From: an uncultured Prevotellaceae bacterium
GTDB taxonomy: Bacteria > Bacteroidota > Bacteroidia > Bacteroidales > Muribaculaceae
DNA length: 64,000 nucleotides
Direction: 5' to 3'
Assembly: GCA_946186575.1 (NCBI GenBank)
Contig: CAMHNO010000001.1
Location: 1 to 64,000 of the forward strand
The first letter of the stretch is position 1. Each line of letters begins with the position of its first letter. Shown here one piece after another: positions 1 to 9,356 of the stretch. The notes beneath the pieces were generated by a model, which saw only the letters and a list, made by a program, of their open reading frames with translations, had not been told where the DNA came from and ran no database searches. The translations under genes and the position numbers were made by a program.

Positions 1-1523
1 CCTGCCGCAAGAAGACAGGCAAGGAATATGCTTTCTCTACCAACAGCGACCTCTATCTCTACGACATAGCAAGCGGCAAGACGGTGAAAAATCTCACCGA
101 GGGGATGATGGGATATGACACCAATCCACGAGTCTTCAAGGACAAGGTGGCATTCCTCTCGATGGAGCACGACGGATATGAGGCCGACAAGAACCGCATA
201 ATGCTGCTCGACCTCAAGAGCGACAGCGTTAAAGCCGTTGACCTCACTAAGGACTGGGACTACAGCGTCGACGAGATTCAGTGGTCGCCTGATGGCAAGT
301 ACATCTACTTCCTCGCTCCTTATCAGGGCACCATACCCATGTTCCGCCTCGATGTAGAATCGGCCAAAGGCGATTCGGTTAAAATCGACACCGTGAGTCC
401 TGACGTCAGCAAAGATTACCACGACTTTGGAACTATCGTTCCTCTGAAGAATGGCAAGATCATCACCACTCGTCACAACTATGCCGAGCCCGATGAGATT
501 TATAGCCTTGAAATGGGAAAAGAACCAGTACAGCTCACACACGTCAATGACGAAGTACTCAAGCAGCTCAAGCCCATCACCATCAAGAAGGAGATTGTCA
601 AGACCACCGACGGCAAAGACATGACAGTGTGGGTGGTTCTGCCCCCAGGAGTTTCTGAGAATGACACTACTAAGCATCCTTCTATCTTCTTCTGCGAGGG
701 TGGCCCACAATCGCCAGTGAGCCAGTTCTTCTCATATCGTTGGAATTTCCGCCTCATGGCAAGCCAGGGCTATGTGGTCATTGCTCCTAACCGTCGCGGA
801 TTGCCTGGATTTGGCTCGGAGTGGAACGCACAAATCAGTGGCGACTACGGTGGCCAAAACATGAAAGACTACATGAGCGCTGCTGAGTACATGAAGCAGA
901 AACCATACATTGCTCCCGATAAGATGGGTGCTGTGGGCGCAAGCTACGGTGGCTACTCAGTTTACTGGCTGGCTGGCAACCACAACAACACTTTTGCCTG
1001 CTTCCTCGCTCACGCTGGCATCTTCAATCTCGAGGCTCAATACATGGAGACTGAAGAGATGTGGTTCACACAATGGGATCTGGGTGGTCCACGCTGGGAG
1101 AAAGACAACGCCAAGGCCCAGAAGACCTATGCCGAGGCCAATCCGTTCAACTTTGTTGAAAACTGGAACACACCCATCATGATCACTGCTGGCGAGCTCG
1201 ACTACCGCATTGTCTTCACTCAAGCCTGCCAAGCTTTCAATGCAGCACAAATTCGTGGCGTGCCATCACGCATGCTTCTCTTCCCCGAGGAGAATCACTG
1301 GATTCTCAAGCCCCAAAACGCACTCATGTGGCATCGCGAGTTCTTCCGCTGGCTTGACACCTGGCTCGTTGATGACAGCAAGGCTGCCAAGGACTATAAA
1401 GCTCAGCAAGATTCCATAGCCAAAATCAAGGCACAAGAGCGCATGGGCGAGCCCACCCCAATGCCCAGAAAACAAGAAACCCTCAACATCACTAATCCAA
1501 ATCTCAAAGATCTGAAATTCTAA
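1..1523 (+). CDS. S9 family peptidase (prolyl oligopeptidase/DPP-type), 3' part
   Basis: The frame is open from the first bases of the window, so the 5' end lies outside; about 506 codons are visible. The visible N-terminal part has beta-propeller-like WSPDGKYIYF segments. The C-terminal part is an alpha/beta hydrolase with a complete serine-peptidase triad: nucleophile Ser in GASYGGY (codon at 942), Asp in AGELDYR (codon at 1200) and His in EENHW (codon at 1296). S9 enzymes of this kind cleave after proline or alanine in short peptides and are usually periplasmic or secreted in Bacteroidota. The signal sequence cannot be seen because the start is missing. The Lys/Gln-rich tail after the His is typical of the family. 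A strong hairpin follows the stop codon, so the gene probably ends its own transcript. Confidence 0.93.
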   Translation, partial: CRKKTGKEYAFSTNSDLYLYDIASGKTVKNLTEGMMGYDTNPRVFKDKVAFLSMEHDGYEADKNRIMLLDLKSDSVKAVDLTKDWDYSVDEIQWSPDGKYIYFLAPYQGTIPMFRLDVESAKGDSVKIDTVSPDVSKDYHDFGTIVPLKNGKIITTRHNYAEPDEIYSLEMGKEPVQLTHVNDEVLKQLKPITIKKEIVKTTDGKDMTVWVVLPPGVSENDTTKHPSIFFCEGGPQSPVSQFFSYRWNFRLMASQGYVVIAPNRRGLPGFGSEWNAQISGDYGGQNMKDYMSAAEYMKQKPYIAPDKMGAVGASYGGYSVYWLAGNHNNTFACFLAHAGIFNLEAQYMETEEMWFTQWDLGGPRWEKDNAKAQKTYAEANPFNFVENWNTPIMITAGELDYRIVFTQACQAFNAAQIRGVPSRMLLFPEENHWILKPQNALMWHREFFRWLDTWLVDDSKAAKDYKAQQDSIAKIKAQERMGEPTPMPRKQETLNITNPNLKDLKF

Positions 1524-1542
1524 CAGTGATAACTCAATAATG

Positions 1543-1579
1543 AAAATGTGCTTCTCGATTGATGAGAAGCACATTTTTT
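1543..1579 (+). terminator. Intrinsic terminator of the S9 peptidase gene
   Basis: A perfect 11-bp stem (1546-1556 with 1564-1574) has a 7-nt loop and is followed by a T run. It lies 20 nt after the stop codon. Confidence 0.85.
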
Positions 1580-1708
1580 AACACTACGGCGCTATTGAGC
1601 ACCGCTCATCAGACCAAAGAAAAAGGTTGGTCTTGTGGCTCGTTTTATGCCATAACAGTTTTAATCTGGAATAAAAAACTGATGACTGATTTGGGTTAAA
1701 CGAAAACA

Positions 1709-2059
1709 CTAAGCCTCGATGCTGGCCAACGACGCATCAAGTCTGAGCAGCTGCTCTCTAACGGCTTTGAGACGGTCGACCACCTCAAATTGCCTGGAGA
1801 TACCGTCGCGGTTGCGCTTGATCATTGCCTGAGCAGCATCGAGCTTCAGCCCCTTTTCCTTAACAAGGTAGTAAATCATCTTGATGGTCTCAATATCTTT
1901 TACCGTATAGACTCTCACATTCTTGGCATTGCGCTTTGGCTTTATGACGGTAAACTCCTTCTCCCAAAACCGGAGAGTGGAAGTGGGAACATTCAATATC
2001 TCGGCCACATCGCCTATTTTATAAAACTTTTTGCTTAGCTTATCGTCCATTGTATTCAA
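1709..2059 (-). CDS. MerR family transcriptional regulator
   Basis: A 116-residue protein. Residues 12-80 form a MerR-type winged helix-turn-helix: YKIGDVAEIL, then STLRFWEKEF, then RVYTVKDIETI. A short helical C-terminal segment follows and would form the antiparallel dimerisation coil. There is no cysteine-rich effector domain as in metal-sensing MerR proteins, so the ligand, if any, is unknown. It is transcribed divergently from alaS across 156 bp. Homologues of this size are common single-domain regulators in Bacteroidales; their targets are not known to me. The start at MNTMDD gives a normal-length N terminus; the internal Met4 is an alternative. Confidence 0.88.
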   Translation of the reverse strand: MNTMDDKLSKKFYKIGDVAEILNVPTSTLRFWEKEFTVIKPKRNAKNVRVYTVKDIETIKMIYYLVKEKGLKLDAAQAMIKRNRDGISRQFEVVDRLKAVREQLLRLDASLASIEA

Positions 2060-2111
2060 TTATTTCAGTTTTTTTAGTCATTAAAAATATATAACTTACG
2101 GGTAAAATGAT

Positions 2112-2119
2112 TAACTTTG
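2112..2119 (+). promoter_or_regulatory. Bacteroidota -7 promoter element for alaS
   Basis: TAACTTTG matches TAnnTTTG about 97 nt before the alaS start. No good -33 TTTG is seen at the usual distance, so the call is moderate. Confidence 0.45.
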
Positions 2120-2215
2120 CCCAAATTTTTTTTAGATGAGGTGCTAAAATTACAATGTTTTTGTGATATAAGCAAGTAATAATCGTGTAAATTAATAAAA
2201 AACACATATAATAAC

Positions 2216-4831
2216 ATGTTGACAGCAAAAGAAATCAGAGAATCTTTCAAGAAGTATTTTGAGCAGCACAGCCACCACATTGTGCCCTCAGCGCCAATGG
2301 TAATCAAAGATGACCCCACACTCATGTTCACCAACGCTGGCATGAACCAGTTTAAGGACATAATCTTAGGCAACAAGGAACCGCAATGGCGACGCGTAGC
2401 CGACTCACAGAAGTGCCTGCGCGTGAGCGGCAAACACAATGATTTGGAGGAAGTGGGCCACGACACCTATCATCACACCATGTTTGAGATGCTGGGCAAC
2501 TGGTCGTTTGGCGATTATTTCAAGAAAGAGGCAATCGACTTTTGCTGGGAGTATCTCGTCGACGTGCTCAAGCTCGATCCAAGCATAATGTATGCTACTG
2601 TTTTTGAAGGTTCGCCAAGCGAGGGACTCGACCGCGACAACGAGGCAGCATCGTTCTGGGAGGCACATCTTCCCAAGGACCACATTATCAACGGCAATCG
2701 CCACGACAACTTCTGGGAGATGGGCGACACTGGGCCATGCGGACCATGCTCTGAGCTCCATATAGACTTGCGCAGCGATGAGGAAAAAGCCGCTGTGCCT
2801 GGCTCCCAGCTTGTCAACAAAGATAACCCACAAGTGATTGAAATCTGGAACCTCGTTTTCATGCAGTATAACCGCAAGGCCGATGGCTCACTCGAGCCCC
2901 TTCCTGCCAAGGTGATTGACACTGGCATGGGCTTTGAGCGCTTGTGCATGGCCTTGCAAGGCAAGAAGTCGAATTATGACACCGACGTGTTCCAGCCACT
3001 GATCAAGAAGATAGGCTTGTTAGCCGGGAAAGATTACGGCAAGAATCACGACACTGATGTGGCCATGCGCGTTGTGGCCGACCACGTGCGCACTATCGCA
3101 TTCTCGATTGCCGATGGGCAGCTGCCCAGCAATGCTAAAGCTGGCTATGTGATTCGTCGCATCTTGCGCCGCGCCGTGCGCTATGGCTACACTTTCTTGG
3201 GGTTCAAGGAGGCGTTCATGCACTTGCTTGTCGACACGCTCATCGAGTCGATGGGCGAAGCCTATCCCGAGCTGCCTGCTCAGGCCGAACTCATCAAGCA
3301 CGTAATCAAGGAGGAAGAGGATGCTTTCCTGCGCACTCTTGAGACTGGCATGAAGATGATTGATAGCGTGATTGCTAAAGCAAAGGCAGAGAGCAGGAAC
3401 GAGATTGATGGCACTGTAGCTTTCACACTCTACGACACCTACGGATTTCCGCTTGATCTCACCGAGCTCATCTTAAAGGAGAACAACATGACGGTCAACA
3501 AAGAACAGTTCGATGCCGAGATGGCTAAGCAAAAACAGCGTGCACGCAATGCGGCAGCAGTTGAGGCAAGCGATTGGGTGGAGCTTCAAGAGGGCGTCAC
3601 TGAGTTTGTGGGTTATGACCTCACCGAGTGCGAGACAAAGATTCTGCGTTACCGCCATGTGGTTCAGAAGAAGAACGAATTCTATCAAGTTGTGCTCGCC
3701 ACCACCCCATTCTATGCCGAGATGGGCGGTCAAGTGGGCGACAAGGGCTGGCTCGAGTGTGGCAACGAGAAGATTGAAGTTATTGACACCAAGCGCGAGA
3801 ACAACTTGCCAGTGCACATTGTCAAGAAAATGCCAGCCGACCCAAGCGCAACCTTCGTGGCACGCATCGACACTCAGGCTCGCCAGGCGATAGCTTGCAA
3901 CCACACAGCCACTCACTTGCTGCACTATGCACTGCGACAGGTGCTTGGCACCCACGTTGAGCAGAAAGGCTCATACGTCGATGCTCACATGCTCCGTTTC
4001 GACTTCTCTCACTTCAAGAAGATGACCAACGAAGAGATTAGAGCTGTTGAGCACTATGCCAACGCGCTTGTGCGCAAGGCTATTATTCGCGATGAGCACC
4101 GCGAAGTGCCCATTGCCGAGGCTCGCAAAATGGGAGCGATGGCCCTCTTTGGCGAGAAGTATGGCGACAAGGTGCGCGTCATCAGGTATGGCGACTCTGT
4201 AGAGTTGTGTGGTGGAACCCACGTTGCCAACTCGGGCAACATTGGCATGATAAAGATTGTGAACGAGAGCTCCATCGCTGCTGGCATCCGTCGCATCGAG
4301 GCTATTACCGCTGCCAACGTTGAGACAGCTATCGACAACATAGAAGACACCCTCGAGGGAATAAAGAAGCTTTTCAACAATGCCCCCGACTTGACAGCTG
4401 CAATCAACAAGTCGATCAGCGAGAACGCCAATCTGCACAAGCAAGTCGATGAGTTCATCAAAGACCGCGTCAGGATGCTCAAGGAGAGACTCTACACCTC
4501 TTCGACCACGGTTGATGGCATCACTATTCTCAGGTTGCAAGGAGAGTTTGACAACGATATCGTCAAGAGCCTGGCGCTGTCCATCAAGAGCGACAAGCAG
4601 CCACATGTGGCATTTATCGCAGCAACCCACTACAACGAGAAACCCATGCTCACCATCGCACTGAGCGACGACATCGTGAAGGAGGGCAAGAATGCCGGAC
4701 AAATCATCCGCGAGGCAGCCAAGCTCATTCAGGGTGGCGGCGGTGGTCAGCCAGGCTTTGCCCAGGCTGGAGGCAAGAACGTGGGAGGACTCGATTCTGC
4801 ATTTAACAAAATCATTGAATTACTTGGATAA
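2216..4831 (+). CDS. alaS: Alanine--tRNA ligase
   Basis: This 871-residue cytoplasmic enzyme has the normal bacterial length and charges tRNA-Ala with alanine. The N-terminal class II catalytic core begins at residue 1 ([24 protein letters not shown]). The editing domain carries the zinc-binding HTATH motif (His563, His567) and CGGTH (Cys665, His669), which clear mischarged Ser/Gly-tRNA. The C-terminal oligomerisation domain ends in the glycine-rich [14 protein letters not shown] segment. ATG at 2216 gives a start aligned with the family. The DUF5606 gene begins 31 bp downstream and is probably cotranscribed. Confidence 0.98.
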   Translation: MLTAKEIRESFKKYFEQHSHHIVPSAPMVIKDDPTLMFTNAGMNQFKDIILGNKEPQWRRVADSQKCLRVSGKHNDLEEVGHDTYHHTMFEMLGNWSFGDYFKKEAIDFCWEYLVDVLKLDPSIMYATVFEGSPSEGLDRDNEAASFWEAHLPKDHIINGNRHDNFWEMGDTGPCGPCSELHIDLRSDEEKAAVPGSQLVNKDNPQVIEIWNLVFMQYNRKADGSLEPLPAKVIDTGMGFERLCMALQGKKSNYDTDVFQPLIKKIGLLAGKDYGKNHDTDVAMRVVADHVRTIAFSIADGQLPSNAKAGYVIRRILRRAVRYGYTFLGFKEAFMHLLVDTLIESMGEAYPELPAQAELIKHVIKEEEDAFLRTLETGMKMIDSVIAKAKAESRNEIDGTVAFTLYDTYGFPLDLTELILKENNMTVNKEQFDAEMAKQKQRARNAAAVEASDWVELQEGVTEFVGYDLTECETKILRYRHVVQKKNEFYQVVLATTPFYAEMGGQVGDKGWLECGNEKIEVIDTKRENNLPVHIVKKMPADPSATFVARIDTQARQAIACNHTATHLLHYALRQVLGTHVEQKGSYVDAHMLRFDFSHFKKMTNEEIRAVEHYANALVRKAIIRDEHREVPIAEARKMGAMALFGEKYGDKVRVIRYGDSVELCGGTHVANSGNIGMIKIVNESSIAAGIRRIEAITAANVETAIDNIEDTLEGIKKLFNNAPDLTAAINKSISENANLHKQVDEFIKDRVRMLKERLYTSSTTVDGITILRLQGEFDNDIVKSLALSIKSDKQPHVAFIAATHYNEKPMLTIALSDDIVKEGKNAGQIIREAAKLIQGGGGGQPGFAQAGGKNVGGLDSAFNKIIELLG

Positions 4832-4862
4832 AACTTAATTTTAATAAACACATTTAACTATT

Positions 4863-5306
4863 ATGTTGAAAGAAATTTTAGCTATCTCGGGCCGTCCAGG
4901 CCTTTATAAACTTGTGACTTATGGCAAGAACGTAATTATAGTTGAAAACATAACCGACAAAAAGCGCACCACAGCCCATCAGCGCGACAAGGTAATCTCG
5001 CTGGGCGACATCTCGATGTATACCCTCAGTGGCGACAAGCCACTTGGCGAGGTGCTCGAGGCCATCAAGACAAAATATGACGCCAAGCCCCTTAATGCAA
5101 GTGACTATAAGACTCCAGAGGCTCTGCAGGCATTCTTTAAGGAAATTGTGCCCGATTTCGACGTTGACCGAGTTTACAACACCGACATCAAGAAGCTCAT
5201 CAGCTGGTACAACTTGCTCGTGGGCAGTGGCATGACCGATTTCCTGCCCAAAGAAGAAGCCACCGACGAAGCTAACAGCGAAGTCAGCGGCGACAATAAA
5301 GAATAA
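4863..5306 (+). CDS. DUF5606 domain protein
   Basis: A 147-residue soluble protein with no signal peptide or membrane segment. The sequence (MLKEILAISGRPGLYKLV near the start, then a helical segment ending YNLLVGSGMTDF) matches the Bacteroidota-restricted DUF5606 family as I know it. Its function is not established. The acidic Glu/Asn-rich tail from about residue 130 is probably disordered. It lies 31 bp after alaS in the same direction and is followed by a hairpin, so alaS and this gene look like a two-gene operon. This may link it to translation, but that is inference only. Confidence 0.82.
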   Translation: MLKEILAISGRPGLYKLVTYGKNVIIVENITDKKRTTAHQRDKVISLGDISMYTLSGDKPLGEVLEAIKTKYDAKPLNASDYKTPEALQAFFKEIVPDFDVDRVYNTDIKKLISWYNLLVGSGMTDFLPKEEATDEANSEVSGDNKE

Positions 5307-5331
5307 CCACTTCTCATTCACTAAACATTGT

Positions 5332-5375
5332 AAACCTTGCGCCAATGGCCCAGCGCTTTTAGCGCAAGGTTTAAT
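5332..5375 (+). terminator. Hairpin terminator after the DUF5606 gene
   Basis: An 11-bp perfect inverted repeat (5332-5342 with 5362-5372) is followed by a short, weak T/A tract. It ends just before the next start codon at 5381. Confidence 0.6.
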
Positions 5376-5380
5376 TATCG

Positions 5381-6058
5381 ATGAGCATCAACTTTTTCAC
5401 ACACAAGTTCACAGCCATTGCCATGCTTGCCTTTCTGAGCCTGGCAGGTGCCTCGTGTGGGGTGATGCGGGAAGCTGAGGGCAACACAAGTGGCATGCCA
5501 TCCACCTCCAGCACAAGAGTGACGGGAGCAGTTCATCGCAACAGCGGCAACCATGACAGGTCTTGGGCAAGGACAGAGCCTAAGCCAGAGGCTCAGCCCA
5601 GCGACGACTACCAGCCTATCATGTCGATTCCAGCCACCAGCGATAAGTGGAAAATCACCTCACTGCAAGTTGATGCCAGCGACAACCAAGCTCTTTATCA
5701 AGAAATAAAGAGCTGGCTTGGGACACCTTATGCTGGCGGAGGCCACACCAAGCACGTGGGCACCGACTGCTCAGGGTTTGTCATGGAAATCTACCTCACA
5801 GTCTACGGTATGCAACTGGAGCGCCGAGGCAGCCTCATGTATAGCAACAATTGTGTAGCAATCAACAAGTCTCAGCTCAGCGAAGGCGACCTCGTCTTCT
5901 TTCACGACGGCAGTGGGACAAGAATCTCGCATGTGGGCATATACCTTAAGGACAATAAGTTTGCTCATGCCTCCTCGTCGCGAGGTGTGATCATCGACGA
6001 TTTAGGCTCTGATTATTACCTCAGGCACTACTATGGTGCTGGACGAATAAAACGATAA
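5381..6058 (+). CDS. NlpC/P60 family (C40) cell-wall peptidase lipoprotein
   Basis: A 225-residue protein. Residues 1-25 are a hydrophobic signal peptide ending in a lipobox-like GASC (Cys26), so it is probably a lipoprotein. A low-complexity Ser/Thr/Pro-rich linker runs to about residue 100. The NlpC/P60 domain follows: catalytic Cys130 in GTDCSGF, His184 in ISHVGIY and a third polar His196 in AHASSSRG. Such enzymes cut D-glutamyl or diaminopimelate-containing peptide stems of peptidoglycan. The C-terminal RHYYGAGRI segment is typical of Spr-like endopeptidases. It sits alone between a hairpin and the convergent comEC. Confidence 0.9.
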   Translation: MSINFFTHKFTAIAMLAFLSLAGASCGVMREAEGNTSGMPSTSSTRVTGAVHRNSGNHDRSWARTEPKPEAQPSDDYQPIMSIPATSDKWKITSLQVDASDNQALYQEIKSWLGTPYAGGGHTKHVGTDCSGFVMEIYLTVYGMQLERRGSLMYSNNCVAINKSQLSEGDLVFFHDGSGTRISHVGIYLKDNKFAHASSSRGVIIDDLGSDYYLRHYYGAGRIKR

Positions 6059-6099
6059 TCACCCTGTTACACGCATGTCATCATCGTTCGCGCTCATTT

Positions 6100-8196
6100 C
6101 TATTTACTCATAATAATGTAGGCTCCGCTACTCCTTATGTTGTAATAAGGAAATTTCTGTTCTTTGCACTCCCTCTCAATGGCGCTATTGTCATCGCCAA
6201 ACATACCTCCCGACAGTATCACCGTGTCGCAGCTAACAAGGCTTTTCAATGTCGAAACATCGCTGTGGAAGCCCTTGGTAACTACCGCTAAATCAAATTT
6301 CACCTTTTTATCGCTGGTGAAATGTTTCCAGCGTCCTTTGCCTGCGGCAATCATGCTCTTGCCTTGAAGATGTGCACACCCATGCTTGACCACACCACCA
6401 GGCATCTGCGCCCCGGCACTATCGGCCAGCACAATGCTGTCGATGCCATAATGAGCTAAAAATGCTCGATGCTGCCGCTTGAAAGCCTGCAGGTCAAAGT
6501 CGTTCGGCACATCGGGCACCCACAACAAGGCTTCGGAGCCATTGAAATAAATAATCGGTGTGGAGTTATATGAGTTGAACACAACCAATCCCTTGCGGGG
6601 AGTGCCATAATCGACCACAATGCCATGAGCTATGCCTATGATGAAGACAATAGCTGCTGCTAACATAAATTTCACATTCTTATTATACAACCACAGGCAC
6701 ACCAGCAGCAAGATGCAATAATAAACCACCACTGCCACCCAGGTCACATACACGTCGTTCTTTGCCATAGGCAGCGACGCAAACCATTCAACCTCGTTAT
6801 TAATGACTGAAGCCAGCACATCAAGGGCACTGTCGAGCAGCGGAACATCTGCACCAAGCCACACAAACAATATGGCACAAGCCCCAAGCAGCATCAGTAC
6901 AGGCATCACCGGCAAAATCACGACGTTCGACAATAGCGACGAGAAGGAGACTGTGTTGAAATAATAGGCTGTGAGCATCAGCGTCGACAGCATTGCCACA
7001 AGCGACGTCAGCAAAGTAGTGCAAAGCCACTTGAGCAGCTTGCGCTGTGGGAGCTTGACGTTGAAGTTTTGATAAAAAACAATCAGCGCTCCCACAGTAA
7101 TGAAGCTCAACTGAAATCCCACTCCATATAATGAGAATGGTGAAAACACAAGAATCACCAGTGCTGCAGCAAAAAGAGAGTTCAGCAGCGACGACTTGCG
7201 ATAAATAATCATCGACAACATCGCAAAGCACATCATCACCGTGGCCCTCACCACCGAGGGCGACAAACCGGTTAGCAAATCATACATCACGAGCAAAACC
7301 ATGGTGACAATCAGACGCAGCTTGCGAGCCCCGATGTAGTCGAGGGGGAAAAGCAAAAACCAGAGCATCAGTGCTATTATTGCCACATGCAGGCCACTCA
7401 AGGCAAGCACGTGTGCCACGCCAGAGAGAGAAAAGGCGTCGCGACTCTCACGTGCAATCAGGTCGCTGTTGCCAAGCAGCATGGCCACCACGAGCTGCTG
7501 AGCCTGCGGCGTCATGCCCGAGGCCATGACCCCATGCTGCAGCTGTTGCCTTAGATTAAACGCCACTGTTGCGAGTGTTGCACTGCGTCCCACCTTCTTC
7601 AGCCCTCTCAAGTCGAGGTGCTGACGATATTTCATTCCCTTTCGGTGCAAGTGCTTTGCATAGTCCATCTCATCGGGGTTCTTGAGATTCTCTATTGGCA
7701 CAAGGTCAAGAGTCCAAGCCATCACATCGCCGGCTCTGAGATCGTAGTCGCAGCCTCGCGTGCTCACCATGATGCGAGCTCCCATGCAGTCGCTCGCCCA
7801 ATTTCGGACCCTGCCACGGAGCAGTGTCATCTCCATTGTCATGCTCTTCTCGTGAAGTTGCACGGTCTCGATTCGTGCAAGGGCCACCTTGCCATTGAGC
7901 GTGTGCAGGTCCAGTTGCATCGGGGCCGCCACCCATGCCGAGCACCACCCCACCGCTGCCGCGGCGAGCGTGGGTGCAACGATGTGATATTTCCTGATCG
8001 ACAAACTTGCCCGGGCGCTACGGTTTACAGCCGCCGCGGTGGCAAGCGCTATTGCGGCAAGCAGGGCCAGCGCTGCCGGCAGCCACCACTGCGGCACAGC
8101 GTCGTGTGCCACGATGCCTGCTGCCACTGGCAGCAGCAGCCTCAGCACCGCATTTCGCGAGATAAACATCCTTGCCGCCTGCATGCTACCCTTCAT
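6100..8196 (-). CDS. comEC: ComEC/Rec2 family DNA-uptake channel protein (no metallo-beta-lactamase domain)
   Basis: A 698-residue polytopic inner-membrane protein. The first 60 residues hold hydrophobic segments, followed by the DUF4131-like soluble part (about 60-200). The Competence domain contains ALSGLHVAIIALML and about ten membrane segments (220-520). In transformable bacteria ComEC carries single-stranded DNA across the inner membrane. The C-terminal 150 residues are soluble but lack the HxHxDH motif of the metallo-beta-lactamase domain found in Bacillus ComEC, as is usual for shorter Bacteroidota homologues. The start could be Met1 or Met5. It lies downstream of aroE on the same strand, across 177 bp of hairpins. 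Confidence 0.9.
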   Translation of the reverse strand: MKGSMQAARMFISRNAVLRLLLPVAAGIVAHDAVPQWWLPAALALLAAIALATAAAVNRSARASLSIRKYHIVAPTLAAAAVGWCSAWVAAPMQLDLHTLNGKVALARIETVQLHEKSMTMEMTLLRGRVRNWASDCMGARIMVSTRGCDYDLRAGDVMAWTLDLVPIENLKNPDEMDYAKHLHRKGMKYRQHLDLRGLKKVGRSATLATVAFNLRQQLQHGVMASGMTPQAQQLVVAMLLGNSDLIARESRDAFSLSGVAHVLALSGLHVAIIALMLWFLLFPLDYIGARKLRLIVTMVLLVMYDLLTGLSPSVVRATVMMCFAMLSMIIYRKSSLLNSLFAAALVILVFSPFSLYGVGFQLSFITVGALIVFYQNFNVKLPQRKLLKWLCTTLLTSLVAMLSTLMLTAYYFNTVSFSSLLSNVVILPVMPVLMLLGACAILFVWLGADVPLLDSALDVLASVINNEVEWFASLPMAKNDVYVTWVAVVVYYCILLLVCLWLYNKNVKFMLAAAIVFIIGIAHGIVVDYGTPRKGLVVFNSYNSTPIIYFNGSEALLWVPDVPNDFDLQAFKRQHRAFLAHYGIDSIVLADSAGAQMPGGVVKHGCAHLQGKSMIAAGKGRWKHFTSDKKVKFDLAVVTKGFHSDVSTLKSLVSCDTVILSGGMFGDDNSAIERECKEQKFPYYNIRSSGAYIIMSK

Positions 8197-8206
8197 CCTT
8201 TTGCTT

Positions 8207-8338
8207 TTTCCACTCCTTGCGGAGTGGAAATTAAAGAGCCAGAGGCTCTAAAATTATTATTTTTAAAATTTTAGCACGAAGTGCTTACACAATTTTAGTG
8301 CACAGCAATTTAATTTCGCCTGCTGGGCGCTGCCCAGC
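8207..8338. repeat. Cluster of four short perfect hairpins between aroE and comEC
   Basis: Four inverted repeats lie in 132 bp: 8207-8216/8221-8230 (10-bp stem), 8235-8240/8244-8249 (6 bp), 8273-8277/8281-8285 (5 bp) and 8322-8328/8332-8338 (7 bp). None is followed by a long T run on the minus strand except an A/T-rich stretch around 8250-8272. They may form a terminator or attenuator before comEC, or be the remains of palindromic repeats. Confidence 0.6.
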
Positions 8339-8373
8339 TTCCCCACCAAGGCCGCCAACGGCAAGGTAGACTT

Positions 8374-9135
8374 TTAATCGTCGGTCCAGATTCTGTAACT
8401 CTCAAAGGCCTGCAGCAGCAGCATCTCCAGGCCGTTCTTCGCCCGAGCGCCCTGCTGCGCCGCCCGCTTCATAAAGGTGGTCTCGCTCGGATTGTAAACC
8501 AGGTCATAGCACAGGTGGCCGGAGGTGATAAAGCGGTAGGGAATGTCGGGGCACGCGGCTATGTGCGGATAGGTGCCAAGCGGGGTGGTGTTCACTATGA
8601 TTTTGTGGTCATGCATCATCTGCTTGGTGAGCTCCTCGTAGGTGGTGGTGGTGGCCGACTTCTTGCGCGACACAAAGGTCACCTCCACGCCCAGCTGCTG
8701 CAGCGCCAGGCTCACGGCCTTGCTGGCGCCGCCTGTGCCCAAAACCAGCGCCCGGGTCATGGTGCCGTCCACGAGCGGCTCCACCGTCTTCTTGAAGCCA
8801 ATCATGTCGGTGTTATAGCCCTTGAGCTTATGCAGGCGGCCATCGGGGGTTCTCGCTATTTTTATCACGTTCACTGCCCCCACGCTGGTGGCGCTCGGGT
8901 CCAGCTCGTCGAGCAGCGACATCACCTCCTCTTTGAAGGGGGTGGTCACGTTGAGACCGCTCAGATTGGGATACTCGCTCAGGACCGACATCAGCGAGCT
9001 CACGCTCTCAAGCTCGAAATTGATGTACTCGGCATCAATCTCCTCGGCTACGAACTTCTGGTTGAAGAAGTCCATCGAGAAGGAATGGGCGAGCGACTGC
9101 CCTATCAGGCCATATGCTTTGTGCTGCGGCGTCAT
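8374..9135 (-). CDS. aroE: Shikimate dehydrogenase
   Basis: A 253-residue cytoplasmic enzyme that reduces 3-dehydroshikimate to shikimate with NADPH in aromatic amino-acid synthesis. The N-terminal substrate domain carries GLIGQSLAHSFS and the catalytic lysine in NVTTPFKEE (Lys68), paired with Asp110 in GYNTDMIGF. The Rossmann nucleotide-binding loop is VLGTGGASKA (131-140). The C-terminal NGLEMLLLQA motif completes the fold. The length is normal for Bacteroidales. A well-formed promoter lies 25 nt upstream of the ATG. Codons are visibly richer in G/C than in most of the window, a trait shared with the next, divergent gene. Confidence 0.96.
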   Translation of the reverse strand: MTPQHKAYGLIGQSLAHSFSMDFFNQKFVAEEIDAEYINFELESVSSLMSVLSEYPNLSGLNVTTPFKEEVMSLLDELDPSATSVGAVNVIKIARTPDGRLHKLKGYNTDMIGFKKTVEPLVDGTMTRALVLGTGGASKAVSLALQQLGVEVTFVSRKKSATTTTYEELTKQMMHDHKIIVNTTPLGTYPHIAACPDIPYRFITSGHLCYDLVYNPSETTFMKRAAQQGARAKNGLEMLLLQAFESYRIWTDD

Positions 9136-9159
9136 GATGCTTTGTTACTGTTGGCGTCG

Positions 9160-9190
9160 CAAAATTAATTAAAAATGGTGGCACCGCAAA
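9160..9190 (-). promoter_or_regulatory. Promoter of aroE
   Basis: On the minus strand, TTTG (9187-9190) and TAATTTTG (9160-9167) are separated by 19 bp, which is the full Bacteroidota consensus. The predicted leader is about 20 nt. Confidence 0.7.
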
Positions 9191-9280
9191 ATTTTATCGC
9201 TTTTTTTTCTTTTCTTCGTCTTTTTATTAACAATAAGCAGCGTTTTGATCATCTTTTGCGATAAAACAAAGCAAAATTCC

Positions 9281-9311
9281 CTTGCTCGCGTGATTTTTTT
9301 TATTAACTTTG
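9281..9311 (+). promoter_or_regulatory. Promoter of the propeller/amidase gene pair
   Basis: CTTG (9281-9284) and TAACTTTG (9304-9311) are separated by 19 bp. The predicted leader to the ATG at 9357 is about 40 nt. Confidence 0.6.
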
Positions 9312-9356
9312 CGCAAAAAGTTTTAAAACCACATTTTTATTTAAATAGTCACAATC

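Noticed and set aside
1611..1633. 7-bp inverted repeat downstream of merR
   Set aside because: There is no T run on the minus strand, so it is not supported as a terminator.
6100..6600. Metallo-beta-lactamase domain at the ComEC C terminus
   Set aside because: The HxHxDH metal motif is absent; only a soluble tail remains.
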